DNA from: CAYPZL01 sp964415045
Lineage (GTDB): Bacteria; Planctomycetota; Phycisphaerae; Sedimentisphaerales; Anaerobacaceae
DNA length: 42,587 nt
Assembly: GCA_964415045.1 (NCBI GenBank)
Contig: CAYPZL010000024.1
Span: 1 to 42,587, forward strand
Reading direction: 5' to 3'
The translations under genes were made by a program, and so were the position numbers. Of this stretch, positions 32,031 to 39,600 are shown piece by piece (position 1 is the stretch's first letter; every line of letters begins with the position of its first letter). The notes under the pieces were generated by a model. The model worked only from the letters and a program-made list of their open reading frames with translations. It was not told the DNA's origin and ran no database searches.

Positions 32031-32909
32031 ATGATGAAGAAGAACCTGGATTCAATGGTGAAGATCGTCCTCCTGGCAGCACTGGCCCTGGGTCTGTGCT
32101 TTGGGCCTTCCTGTTCGAAGGCGCCGGACGACGGAACTTCGGAACAACCGGAAGCAAGTCAGCCGAGCGCGCCGCAACCCGCTGAAGTCAAGTCCGCCGA
32201 GCCGGCTGAGACCGAGCCCGCACCGGCCCAGCCCGCGGCCACCGAGCCTGAGCCGGCAAAACCGGCCGAAGAACCGCAAGCTGCGCAGCCGGCCTCCGAT
32301 CAGAAGCTGGTCCCGGTGGACATCGTGCTTCCCAAGCCCATGTTCGTGGGAACGCCGCAGGATACACGCGTCGACAACCTCGAGAAGCCGCTGGGCAAAC
32401 CGCGTCCGCCGTTTTTGGCGCCTGAGGGCACGACCAACCTGGCGCTGAACAAGCCGGTTTCGGGCAGCGACGAGGAGCCGATCATCGGCGATATCGAGAT
32501 GATCACCGACGGCGACAAAGAGGCCGCCGACGGCAGCTACGTCGAGCTGGGCCCGTTCGTCCAGTACGTCACCGTCGACCTGGAGAAGGAGTGCGAGATC
32601 TACGCGATCGTCGTTTGGCACTACCACAAGCAGCCGCGCGTGTACTTCGACGTGGTCGCCCAGGTCTCCAACGACGCCGATTTCATCACGGACGTCAAGA
32701 CGGTGTTCAACAACGATATCGACAACTCGGCCGGGCTGGGGATCGGCAAGGACAAGCACTACGTCGAGACCTCCGAAGGCAAGCTGATCGATTGCCTCTC
32801 GCAGGGCAGCCCCAGGGCGCGTTACGTCCGGCTGTACAGCAATGGGAACACCAGCAACGACCTGAACCACTACATCGAGATTGATGTTTACGGCAAACCG
32901 GTTGAATGA
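32031..32909 (+). CDS. Exported protein with Pro/Ala/Glu linker and discoidin-like domain, possible lipoprotein
   Basis: A 292-residue exported protein. The signal region ends at FGPSCSKAP; the Cys suggests a lipoprotein, but the lipobox (GPSC) is not canonical. Residues about 35-95 form a low-complexity Pro/Ala/Glu/Gln linker, typical of a surface spacer. The remaining 190 residues have an F5/8-type or galactose-binding-like pattern: NLALNKPVSGS, DIEMITDGDKEA, YVELGPFVQYVTVDL and YVRLYSNGN. Such domains bind carbohydrate or cell-wall glycans. The ATG of the next gene overlaps this stop (ATGA), so the two are translationally coupled. GAGG about ten bases upstream supports the start; a second ATG one codon on is possible. 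The function is unknown beyond probable glycan binding. Confidence 0.72.
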   Translation: MMKKNLDSMVKIVLLAALALGLCFGPSCSKAPDDGTSEQPEASQPSAPQPAEVKSAEPAETEPAPAQPAATEPEPAKPAEEPQAAQPASDQKLVPVDIVLPKPMFVGTPQDTRVDNLEKPLGKPRPPFLAPEGTTNLALNKPVSGSDEEPIIGDIEMITDGDKEAADGSYVELGPFVQYVTVDLEKECEIYAIVVWHYHKQPRVYFDVVAQVSNDADFITDVKTVFNNDIDNSAGLGIGKDKHYVETSEGKLIDCLSQGSPRARYVRLYSNGNTSNDLNHYIEIDVYGKPVE

Positions 32910-34666
32910 TCTCCCGCGACTGGGCCTCCTCGCATAGGAGGCTCACGTCATACTGGTTGTTGATCTTGGTCGTGGCACTCGGCGCGTTGGCAAGCCGGGT
33001 GCCACGGCTCAAGATACGGCCCATGCACACGGATGAGGCCGTACATGCCGACAAGTTCGGCACGTTGCTCGAAGAGGGCCGGTACGAGTATGACCCCGAC
33101 GAGTATCACGGTCCCACCCTCAACTACTTCACACTGATCCCCGCCTGGCTCAGCGGAGCCCGCACGTATACGCAGATCACGGAAGTCACGGTGCGCATCG
33201 TGCCCGTCGTTTTTGGCGTGCTTCTCATATTGCTGACGGTCCTCGCGGCCGATGGCTTGGGTGCAGCGGGGGTTTGGACGGCTTTGCTGACGGCCGTCTC
33301 GCCGGCGATGTTCTATTACAGCCGGTACTACATCCAGGAAACCCTCCTCGTGTGCTTCACCTTCGGCGCGATCGTCTCGGGCTACCGCTACAGCCGCAGC
33401 AGGGCGCTGCCGTGGGCCGTGGCGACCGGCGTGTTCCTCGGACTGATGCACGCGACGAAAGAAACCTGCATCATCGCGCTGGGAGCGATGGGTCTGGCGC
33501 TGGTCGTGGTCGTTCTGTGCGAGAGATGGAAGGGCCGGCCGGTTCGGGAGTGCTTCAAGGTCGCCAAACCAGCCCACCTCGGGCTGGCTGTCGTCGCCGC
33601 GATTTGCGTCTCGGCGTTGTTCTACTCATCTTTTCTCACTCGTCCGCGCGGCGTCCTGGATTCGTATGCGACGTACGCAACCTATTTCGGCCGGGCCGGT
33701 GGCGGGGGTGAAGACACCACGCACGTTCACGCGTGGCATTACTACCTGCGGATGCTCCTGTATGCGCGGTACGGCAGCGGCCCGGTCTGGACCGAAGGTT
33801 GGATTGTCCTGTTGGCGGTTGTCGGTTGCGCCGTGGCGGTCATGGGCAAAGGGGCCGGCGCAATGGACGTCCGCTTGCTGCGCTTTCTGGCGTTCTACAC
33901 TTTGAGTATGACGGTGGTGTACTCGGCGATTCCGTACAAGACGCCGTGGTGTCTGCTGGGGTTCCTGCACGGGATTATTTTGTTGGCCGGCGTCGGGGCT
34001 ACGGCACTGCTGCGGTGGGCGCGAAGGCCTGTTGCGCGCGTGCCCCTCGTGTTGCTGCTGGGCGCGGCGGTGACGCATTTGGCCTTTCAGGCCTATCGGG
34101 GCAGCTACGTCTACGGTTCCGACAGCCGCAACCCGTACGTCTACGCCCACCCGACGCCCGAGGTTTTCACCGTGGCCGAGATCGTGAAAGAGTACGCCGG
34201 CCTCTACGACGATCCGTGCGATCTGACCGTGCAGGTTGCCTGCGCGGGGCACGACTACTGGCCGTTGCCCTGGTATCTGCGGTTCTACAACGGCGGATAC
34301 AGCAACGCGCTTCCCGACCAGGTGGGGCCCTTGATCTTCGTCTCGGAGGAGATGGAAGGCGCCCTCGGTCGCCGGCTCTACACGGAAACGCCGCCTGAGC
34401 GGCGCCAGATGTATCTGTACGTGTTCGATGAGCCGTACTACGTCTGGTTCCGACCGCAGGTCAAGCTCGTGGGATTCGTGCGTAAGGACCTCTGGGAGGC
34501 CTACCAGAGCGAGCTCGTCGTGCGCGAAGCCGTCAAGGAATACACCGAGGCGACGTCGCGCGGGGCCGAGCCGAATATGGTCGATTTCCTCGCGCGGTAT
34601 CCGGGACTGGACGAGGAGATTCGGCGGAGAATCGGACTGCTTTCGCGCACTTCGGAGGGACCGTGA
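32906..34666 (+). CDS. Agl23/TIGR03663-type membrane glycosyltransferase (GT-C fold)
   Basis: A 586-residue polytopic membrane protein with about ten helices and a C-terminal soluble domain. The acidic motifs of GT-C enzymes are present: HTDEAVHADKFG near residue 41 and YDPDEYHGPTLNYF near residue 62. These are followed by SPAMFYYSRYYIQET and YKTPWCLLGFLHG. This combination matches the family called flippase activity-associated protein Agl23, members of which are thought to transfer sugars from lipid carriers to surface polymers or proteins. The start overlaps the previous stop by four bases. With the upstream surface protein and downstream ApbE it may form a cell-envelope unit independent of the sugar-catabolic cluster. 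The substrate is unknown. Confidence 0.85.
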   Translation: MISRDWASSHRRLTSYWLLILVVALGALASRVPRLKIRPMHTDEAVHADKFGTLLEEGRYEYDPDEYHGPTLNYFTLIPAWLSGARTYTQITEVTVRIVPVVFGVLLILLTVLAADGLGAAGVWTALLTAVSPAMFYYSRYYIQETLLVCFTFGAIVSGYRYSRSRALPWAVATGVFLGLMHATKETCIIALGAMGLALVVVVLCERWKGRPVRECFKVAKPAHLGLAVVAAICVSALFYSSFLTRPRGVLDSYATYATYFGRAGGGGEDTTHVHAWHYYLRMLLYARYGSGPVWTEGWIVLLAVVGCAVAVMGKGAGAMDVRLLRFLAFYTLSMTVVYSAIPYKTPWCLLGFLHGIILLAGVGATALLRWARRPVARVPLVLLLGAAVTHLAFQAYRGSYVYGSDSRNPYVYAHPTPEVFTVAEIVKEYAGLYDDPCDLTVQVACAGHDYWPLPWYLRFYNGGYSNALPDQVGPLIFVSEEMEGALGRRLYTETPPERRQMYLYVFDEPYYVWFRPQVKLVGFVRKDLWEAYQSELVVREAVKEYTEATSRGAEPNMVDFLARYPGLDEEIRRRIGLLSRTSEGP

Positions 34667-34672
34667 AAAGCC

Positions 34673-35662
34673 ATGGCGGACAAGCCGAAAAAACCGGAGA
34701 CGTTATTCGTGCAAAGCGACTGGGCGTCGCTTCCCAACGTGCACCGTTTTTCCCACCAGGCGATGGCGACCACGTTTGAAATCATCGTCCAGGACGCCGA
34801 CAAGCTCTACGCGCAACAGGCGGCCGAGGCGGCGTTCGACGAGGTGGACCGGATCGAGACGGAGCTCAGTCGCTACGTCGAGAACAGCGACGTGACGCGG
34901 ATCAACCACGCCCCGGCCCAGCAGCCCGTGCCGCTGGGCCTGGACACGTTCGAGTGTTTGAAGATCAGCGCCGAGATCCACGCGCGGACCGGCGGCGCTT
35001 TCGATGTCACGATCGGGTTCCTCCTGGACTGCTGGCTCAACAAGGACAGGACGCCCCGGACGCCGTCGGCCGAAGAGCTGGAGTACGCCCGCCGCCATAC
35101 CGGCATGCATCTGCTGTACCTGGACGAGGCCGGTCACACGGTGACGCTGGCCGAGAGCCCGGTGCGTGTCGATTTGGGCGGGGTGGGCAAGGGCTACGGC
35201 GTCGACCGGATGGCGGCGCTGCTGCGCGAATGGAGCGTCGACCGCGCGTTGATCCACGGGGGATTCAGTTCCGTGCTGGCGCTGGATGCGCCGGAAGGGG
35301 CGCGGGGCTGGCCGGTGACGTTGAGCGATCCGAGCGACCGGCGGCGCACGCTGGTGCACCTGGCGCTGCGGGGCGTCGCCGTGAGCGGTTCCGGTGTGGA
35401 AAAGGGCCGGCACATCATCGACCCGCGTCGGGCCCAGCCGATCGAGGGCAAGGTCGCCGCCTGGTCCGTCGCCTCCGACGCCGCCCGCGCCGACGCCTTG
35501 TCCACGGCCTTCATGATAATGGCTCCCGGGGAAGTCGAGACCTACTGCACCGAGCACACCGGCGTTCGAGGGCTGCTCATCGTGCAGGACGAGACGGGCA
35601 AAGGCACGGCCGAACGCATCATCTCCGCCGGCCCCTGGCAAGAGGGCGAGCTGGTGTATTGA
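34673..35662 (+). CDS. apbE: FAD:protein FMN transferase (ApbE family)
   Basis: A 329-residue enzyme that uses FAD to attach FMN to a Thr or Ser of a target protein, usually in a DGxTxAT-type motif. ApbE marks are SHQAMATTFEIIV at the N-terminus, the family YVENSDVTRIN segment, VDLGGVGKGYGVD, GVEKGRHIIDP and ADALSTAFMIM with the Asp/Thr Mg2+ ligands. No signal peptide is visible, so this is either a cytoplasmic form or one with an unrecognised start. GGAGGG lies about 13 bases upstream. The gene starts six bases after the glycosyltransferase stop. No obvious flavinylation target is encoded in the window. The seven-haem/b-type cytochrome module a few kilobases away is a possible partner, but this is only an inference. 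Confidence 0.92.
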   Translation: MADKPKKPETLFVQSDWASLPNVHRFSHQAMATTFEIIVQDADKLYAQQAAEAAFDEVDRIETELSRYVENSDVTRINHAPAQQPVPLGLDTFECLKISAEIHARTGGAFDVTIGFLLDCWLNKDRTPRTPSAEELEYARRHTGMHLLYLDEAGHTVTLAESPVRVDLGGVGKGYGVDRMAALLREWSVDRALIHGGFSSVLALDAPEGARGWPVTLSDPSDRRRTLVHLALRGVAVSGSGVEKGRHIIDPRRAQPIEGKVAAWSVASDAARADALSTAFMIMAPGEVETYCTEHTGVRGLLIVQDETGKGTAERIISAGPWQEGELVY

Positions 35663-35698
35663 GTGCATCCCACGAATTACGATTACTCCTCGCTTAGC

Positions 35699-35811
35699 TC
35701 GTCATCCAGAACGCAGCGCAGCGAAGTGAAGGATCCCGCCTGCGACTTTGAGGAACTGTCTATTCGCGGGCCGTTCCGGCGCGCCGGGATTCGCCTATGG
35801 CCCAGGATGAC
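35699..35811. repeat. Dispersed inverted-repeat element between converging genes
   Basis: GTCATCC (35701-35707) and GGATGAC (35805-35811) flank an inner, weaker pair (GGATCCCG near 35731 and CGGGATTC near 35785). The left half reads CGCAGCGCAGCGAAGTGAAGGATCC, in the style of the GTCATTC-GAAGGATC intergenic repeats known from many bacterial genomes. It lies in the 185-base space between ApbE and the GT2 gene, where it could end both transcripts. No transposase is present. Confidence 0.55.
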
Positions 35812-35847
35812 AGGGTCCTGTCGCGCAAGAGTTCTTCCTGATTCGGA

Positions 35848-36603
35848 TCAATCCCGCTTCTGCGGTTTGCCGGCGCAGTTGTTTTCACGGGACAGGGCGC
35901 GTTTGAGGGTGTGCAGCTCCGCGAGCACAGGCCACGGCGTGCGCGTGACCGAGAGGCGGCTGTCCCGGTCGCACGCCCACTCGACCGGGAATTCGGCGAT
36001 GCGATACCCCTTCTTCTGCGCCCGCAAAATGACCTCGATGTCGAACATGAATCCGTCGCTGATGCACTGGCCGTAAAGCTCGCGCGCCACGTCGCCCCGG
36101 TAGATCTTGAAACCGCACTGGGTGTCGGTCAGCTCGGGCGGCACGCCCAGCATCGTGCGCACTGTCGCCTTGAACATGCGGGAGAAAAGGCGGCGATGCC
36201 AGGGCTGATCCTGGAGGATGTCGCTTTCGATGTGCCGGCGGGACCCGTGGGCGATGTCACACGCGTTGTCTCGGAGCATCTCCAGGCCCTGGAGCACGTT
36301 TCCGTACGGGATGCAGAGTCCGCAATCGGCGAACATGGCGTAGAGGCCGGTGGTTTCCTTCATGCCCGTTCGCACGGCATACCCTTTGCCCCGGTGCGGC
36401 TCGTAGCGGATCACGCGGACTGGCGTGTCGGAAGGGACCTTGGCTCGCTCGGCGGCGCTCTTGGTGCCGTCGCTGCTGCCGTCATCGACGACGAGGATCT
36501 CGCCTGTCAGACGGTTGGCCCGGAGAAACTCGGCGGCGGCCTTCACGTCGCGCCCGATTTTCTCGCCCTCCTCAAAAGCCGGTATAACGATGGACAAATC
36601 CAT
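35848..36603 (-). CDS. Family 2 glycosyltransferase, dolichyl-phosphate glucosyltransferase-like
   Basis: A 251-residue cytoplasmic GT-A glycosyltransferase. The start is the ATG after AGGAAGG; the open frame extends 33 codons upstream without family similarity. Motifs are LSIVIPAFEEGEKI, ILVVDDGSSDGT (nucleotide binding), RYEPHRGKGYAVRTGM, DTQCGFKIYRG and GFMFDIEVILRA, with the pattern of enzymes that charge a polyprenyl phosphate with a sugar from UDP- or GDP-sugar. The usual DxD metal motif appears as FADCGLC, with only one Asp; some subfamilies show this, but activity is less certain. It runs convergent to ApbE and may feed lipid-linked sugar to the Agl23-type enzyme encoded close by. Confidence 0.85.
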   Translation of the reverse strand: MDLSIVIPAFEEGEKIGRDVKAAAEFLRANRLTGEILVVDDGSSDGTKSAAERAKVPSDTPVRVIRYEPHRGKGYAVRTGMKETTGLYAMFADCGLCIPYGNVLQGLEMLRDNACDIAHGSRRHIESDILQDQPWHRRLFSRMFKATVRTMLGVPPELTDTQCGFKIYRGDVARELYGQCISDGFMFDIEVILRAQKKGYRIAEFPVEWACDRDSRLSVTRTPWPVLAELHTLKRALSRENNCAGKPQKRD

Positions 36604-36725
36604 GCGCCCTTCCTGAATGAAAAAGCAGCAGAAGCTGTTTTGTGGTCGTTGGCAAAGCTCCGAGCGGGCGCCGACGACAAAAGGACAATCGCGCGGCCGC
36701 AAAACCTGATCCGTGATTTCCCGCC

Positions 36726-36731
36726 ATTATA
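36726..36731 (-). promoter_or_regulatory. Possible -10 box for the GT2 gene
   Basis: A perfect TATAAT on the minus strand, about 120 bases before the GT2 start. The -35 position reads TTCCCG, a poor match, so this is tentative. The gap 36604-36841 otherwise holds only the hairpin at 36781. Confidence 0.3.
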
Positions 36732-36780
36732 GCGCTGATTGGTCCTGACGGGAAGGGTGAACGTCTCTGGAGTCGGACCG

Positions 36781-36810
36781 AGGGCCTGCTATCATTGGAC
36801 AGCAGGCCCT
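36781..36810. repeat. Perfect 10-base-pair hairpin, GGGCCTGC type
   Basis: AGGGCCTGCT (36781-36790) pairs perfectly with AGCAGGCCCT (36801-36810) around a 10-base loop. It is placed 32 bases after the aminotransferase stop (minus strand). Without a U tract on either strand it would be a weak terminator. Its arms share GGGCCTGC with the hairpins at 16309 and 17859. Confidence 0.65.
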
Positions 36811-36841
36811 GTTGATTCCGTTTCCCTCTCTTTCGTTGGGG

Positions 36842-37930
36842 CTACCCGATCTCTTCGTCGATCCAGGCGAGCAGCTCTTTGAGATCCTCCATCGTGATGT
36901 CGCCCATGTGGGCGATGCGGAAGGTCTCTTCCTTGAGCTTGCCGTAGCCGTTGCCGAAGATGGTGTTGTGCTTCCGCTCGATCGCGGCGATCGTCTCGGC
37001 GACGTTGATCCCGCGCGTGTTCTTGACGGTCGTCAGCGTATTGGAGGCGTACTTCTCGTCGCAGAACAGCTCGAATTTCTCCTTGGCCCAGCCCCGGACG
37101 AACTCGCCCATCTGCCTGTGCCGCTCCCAGACGTTCTCCATGCCCTCGTTGAGGAGCTTCCGGCACTGGTAGTTCAGCGCCATCACGTGGGGCACGCTGG
37201 GCGTGACGAGGGTCTGGTCTTTCTGGGCGGACTTGGCCCAGAGCTCGAAGTTGAAGTAGTACCCGCGTCCGGGTACGGTCTTGCTTTTCTCGACCGCCCG
37301 GTTGCTCACCGCCGCGACCGTGAATCCCGGCGGGATCGCGAACGCCTTCTGCACCGAGGCGAAGACCACGTCCCAGCCCAACTCGTCGAAGTGCAGGGGC
37401 AAGCCGACCATGCCGCTGACCGCGTCGACGAAGACCAGCACGTCCGGGTATTTCTCCTTCATCATCTTGCTGATGTCGTGGACCGGATTGGTCAGTCCCG
37501 TGCTCGTTTCGTTGTAGACCATGGTCAGCGCGGCGTACTTGCCGGACGACAGCTTTTCGTCGATCAGCTCCGCCGTCGTGGCCTGACCCCACTCCACTTT
37601 GAGCGCATCGACGTTCCGCCCACAGCTCTCGGCGACGCTGGCCCACTTGTCGCTGAACGCGCCGCAGCACGCCGCCAGAACCGTCTCGTCGGGAGCGACG
37701 CAGTTGCGGATCGACGCCTCCCAGAGGCCCGAGCCGCTCGAGGTGGAGAGGAACACGTGCTGATCGGTGAAGAGAATCTTCTTGAGCATCGCCACGGTTT
37801 CGCCGTGGAGCTGGGAATATCCCTTGCCGCGATGCCCCAGCGTCGGCCGGGCCAATTGCTGTAAGACATCGTCGTTGACCTTTACCGGTCCGGGAATGAA
37901 AAGTCGTGGCGCGTTTTTCCAGTCAGCCAT
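36842..37930 (-). CDS. Class V aminotransferase (serine-pyruvate/alanine-glyoxylate type)
   Basis: A 362-residue PLP enzyme of fold type I. Family features are FIPGPVKVNDDVLQQ at the start, the LGHRGKGYSQLH segment, STSSGSGLWEASIRN (phosphate-binding), FVDAVSGMVGLP with the PLP-ring Asp, and SVQKAFAIPPG with the Schiff-base Lys. The pattern is that of serine-pyruvate/alanine-glyoxylate aminotransferases, some of which act as phosphoserine aminotransferase in lineages without a classical SerC. The gene follows DUF1015 by 20 bases in one operon; that pair is recurrent and often lies with serA, suggesting serine biosynthesis. serA itself is not in the window. The reaction in this organism remains inferred. 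Confidence 0.88.
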   Translation of the reverse strand: MADWKNAPRLFIPGPVKVNDDVLQQLARPTLGHRGKGYSQLHGETVAMLKKILFTDQHVFLSTSSGSGLWEASIRNCVAPDETVLAACCGAFSDKWASVAESCGRNVDALKVEWGQATTAELIDEKLSSGKYAALTMVYNETSTGLTNPVHDISKMMKEKYPDVLVFVDAVSGMVGLPLHFDELGWDVVFASVQKAFAIPPGFTVAAVSNRAVEKSKTVPGRGYYFNFELWAKSAQKDQTLVTPSVPHVMALNYQCRKLLNEGMENVWERHRQMGEFVRGWAKEKFELFCDEKYASNTLTTVKNTRGINVAETIAAIERKHNTIFGNGYGKLKEETFRIAHMGDITMEDLKELLAWIDEEIG

Positions 37931-37950
37931 GTGCGCTCTCCAAAAAGCGA

Positions 37951-39282
37951 TCAGATCCTTTGGATGGTTAATCCCGTGTACATTTTCGGATAGAAATAGG
38001 TGGATTTGTGCGGCATGCGCTCGCCGGCCTCGGTGACCTCCACCAGTTGTTCCATCTTCACCGGATTCGTGAAGAAAGCGATTTGCCTCTTGCCCGCGTC
38101 AATCTGCGCGATGAGGGCGTCGACGGCGTTGGGCGTGTCCTTGACGTACCCGACGAAGTTGGGGTCGCCCATCTTCTCTTCGTCGAGATGCAGCACCGCT
38201 TCGAGCACGAGCTTCTGGAGCACGGAGACGTCGAGTCCACGCCACGCCGGACTTTTTTCCGGGGCGGCGTCCGCCATGAGCCCGGCGTTCTTCAGGACGA
38301 TCACATGGAAAGCGCCGTCGCCCATATAAACGCCGAAGGCGTTTTCGTCGTGGTCGTGGCGGGCCTTCATCTCGGCCAGCATCTTCTGTTTGGCCTGTTC
38401 CTTCTCCGCCCCGGGCGCAGCGAACTTGATCTCGACGATCTCGAACGTATCCTGCAGGCGCGCCAGAAACGCCTCGCCCGCAAAGCCGTCGATGCCGCCG
38501 ACCACGCGGTGCGTGGCCAGGACGACGAGGCCTTTCTGCCGGGTGTTCGTGAAGGCCAGCATCTGGTAGCTGGCGGCCGGGCGGCCGTTTTCACGCGCGT
38601 AGGTCAGGCCGGTGGTGTAGCGGTGGTGGCCGTCGGCGATGATGCAGCTCTTGTCGCGCATCATCGCCACGATCGCGTTGTTATCGCCCTCGCCCGCAAC
38701 GGCGAAGAGCCGGTGCCGCACGTCCTGCACGTCGGTGAAGTCCACGAGCGGTTCCTGTGCGGTTGCCTTCCGTAGGATCGCGTCGGCGATCTGCTGCGGG
38801 TCCTCGTAGAGCATGAAGACCAGCCCGAACCGCGCCCCGGTCGCCCGCTTGAGATTGAGCCGGTCGAGCATCGGTTTCTCGAAGACCTGCTCGTGCGGCT
38901 TGACCGTCTTGCCGAAATCCTCAAGCTTGCCCAGGGCGATGAAACTCAAACGCTGAAAGGCCTCCCCGTTGATCTGGAAGTCCTGCACGTACGCGTAGAT
39001 CGTATCCTTCTCGTCCGCCTTCAAAGCGCCCTGCTCGATCCATTCGTTCAGAAAGACGGCGGCGCGGGTGTACTGGTTGTGCTGCCCGTTGTCCGACGGC
39101 GCGGTCTTTCCCCGCGTGATGCGCACGACGTTGTACTGGCTCGCGCCGTACAGTCTCTCCCGGTCCTCATCGCTGATGACGTCGTACGGCGGCGCAATGC
39201 ACCGGCCCGTATCGCCCACCACCTCGGCATTGAACCGAAACGCTTTGAACGGTCTTACTTCCATCTTCGCGGTCTTTATCAT
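37951..39282 (-). CDS. DUF1015 family protein
   Basis: A 443-residue cytoplasmic protein of the DUF1015 family. Marks are VRPFKAFRFN and CIAPPYDVISDEDRERL at the N-terminus, YNVVRITRG, FIALGKLEDF, IADGHHRYTTGLTYARE in the middle, and the FVGYVKDTPNAVDALI region near the end. The IADGHHRY motif is the most conserved and may be catalytic. No activity is established for the family, though its steady neighbourhood with serA and class V aminotransferases points to serine or phosphoserine metabolism. The ATG at 39282 is chosen; an open frame extends 49 codons upstream through low-complexity Arg-rich sequence that overlaps a promoter. An ATG six codons later is also possible. It is the first gene of the operon with the aminotransferase. 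Confidence 0.87.
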   Translation of the reverse strand: MIKTAKMEVRPFKAFRFNAEVVGDTGRCIAPPYDVISDEDRERLYGASQYNVVRITRGKTAPSDNGQHNQYTRAAVFLNEWIEQGALKADEKDTIYAYVQDFQINGEAFQRLSFIALGKLEDFGKTVKPHEQVFEKPMLDRLNLKRATGARFGLVFMLYEDPQQIADAILRKATAQEPLVDFTDVQDVRHRLFAVAGEGDNNAIVAMMRDKSCIIADGHHRYTTGLTYARENGRPAASYQMLAFTNTRQKGLVVLATHRVVGGIDGFAGEAFLARLQDTFEIVEIKFAAPGAEKEQAKQKMLAEMKARHDHDENAFGVYMGDGAFHVIVLKNAGLMADAAPEKSPAWRGLDVSVLQKLVLEAVLHLDEEKMGDPNFVGYVKDTPNAVDALIAQIDAGKRQIAFFTNPVKMEQLVEVTEAGERMPHKSTYFYPKMYTGLTIQRI

Positions 39283-39378
39283 CCTGTCGTTGTCAAGCAG
39301 CCGGAGGCGACGCCTCTCAGCCTCCGCTCCAGGCTCCGGAGAACGCCACCGACGCTCTCCCGGCCGGCGCGAAGGGGG

Positions 39379-39407
39379 ATGGTAGCTTAGAAAGAGCCCA
39401 AAGTCAA
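39379..39407 (-). promoter_or_regulatory. Promoter for the DUF1015-aminotransferase operon
   Basis: Minus-strand TTGACT (39402-39407), 17 bases, then TACCAT (39379-39384). The start point would be near 39372, with a leader of about 90 bases. The rest of the 318-base gap 39283-39600 holds nothing recognised. Confidence 0.45.
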
Positions 39408-39600
39408 GAAAGAACGCCCGGCCGCGCATTTGGCATTCAGCGCCTCGGCCGGCGACCTTTGAGGGGGCAGGTCTGGCCGTTCCACGGACAGCGGAAAGCG
39501 TCCCGGGTCTCAGGCCGTCACTGCGTTCTTGGGGTCCAGGGCCGCCATCGCTGAACGTTCGTGGCCCGCAAATCGATGCCCAGGAAGTCGCGCGGACATC

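Noticed and set aside
35663..36076. A 137-codon plus-strand open frame after ApbE
   Set aside because: It covers the inverted-repeat element and then the antisense of the GT2 gene; no family motif.
36842..37930. Naming the aminotransferase serC
   Set aside because: The sequence fits the serine-pyruvate/alanine-glyoxylate group better than classical phosphoserine aminotransferase, so no gene symbol is given.
39295..39300. TTGACA on the minus strand just before the DUF1015 start
   Set aside because: Only about 13 bases from the start codon, so a -10 box would lie inside the gene; the TTGACT-N17-TACCAT pair at 39379-39407 is better placed.
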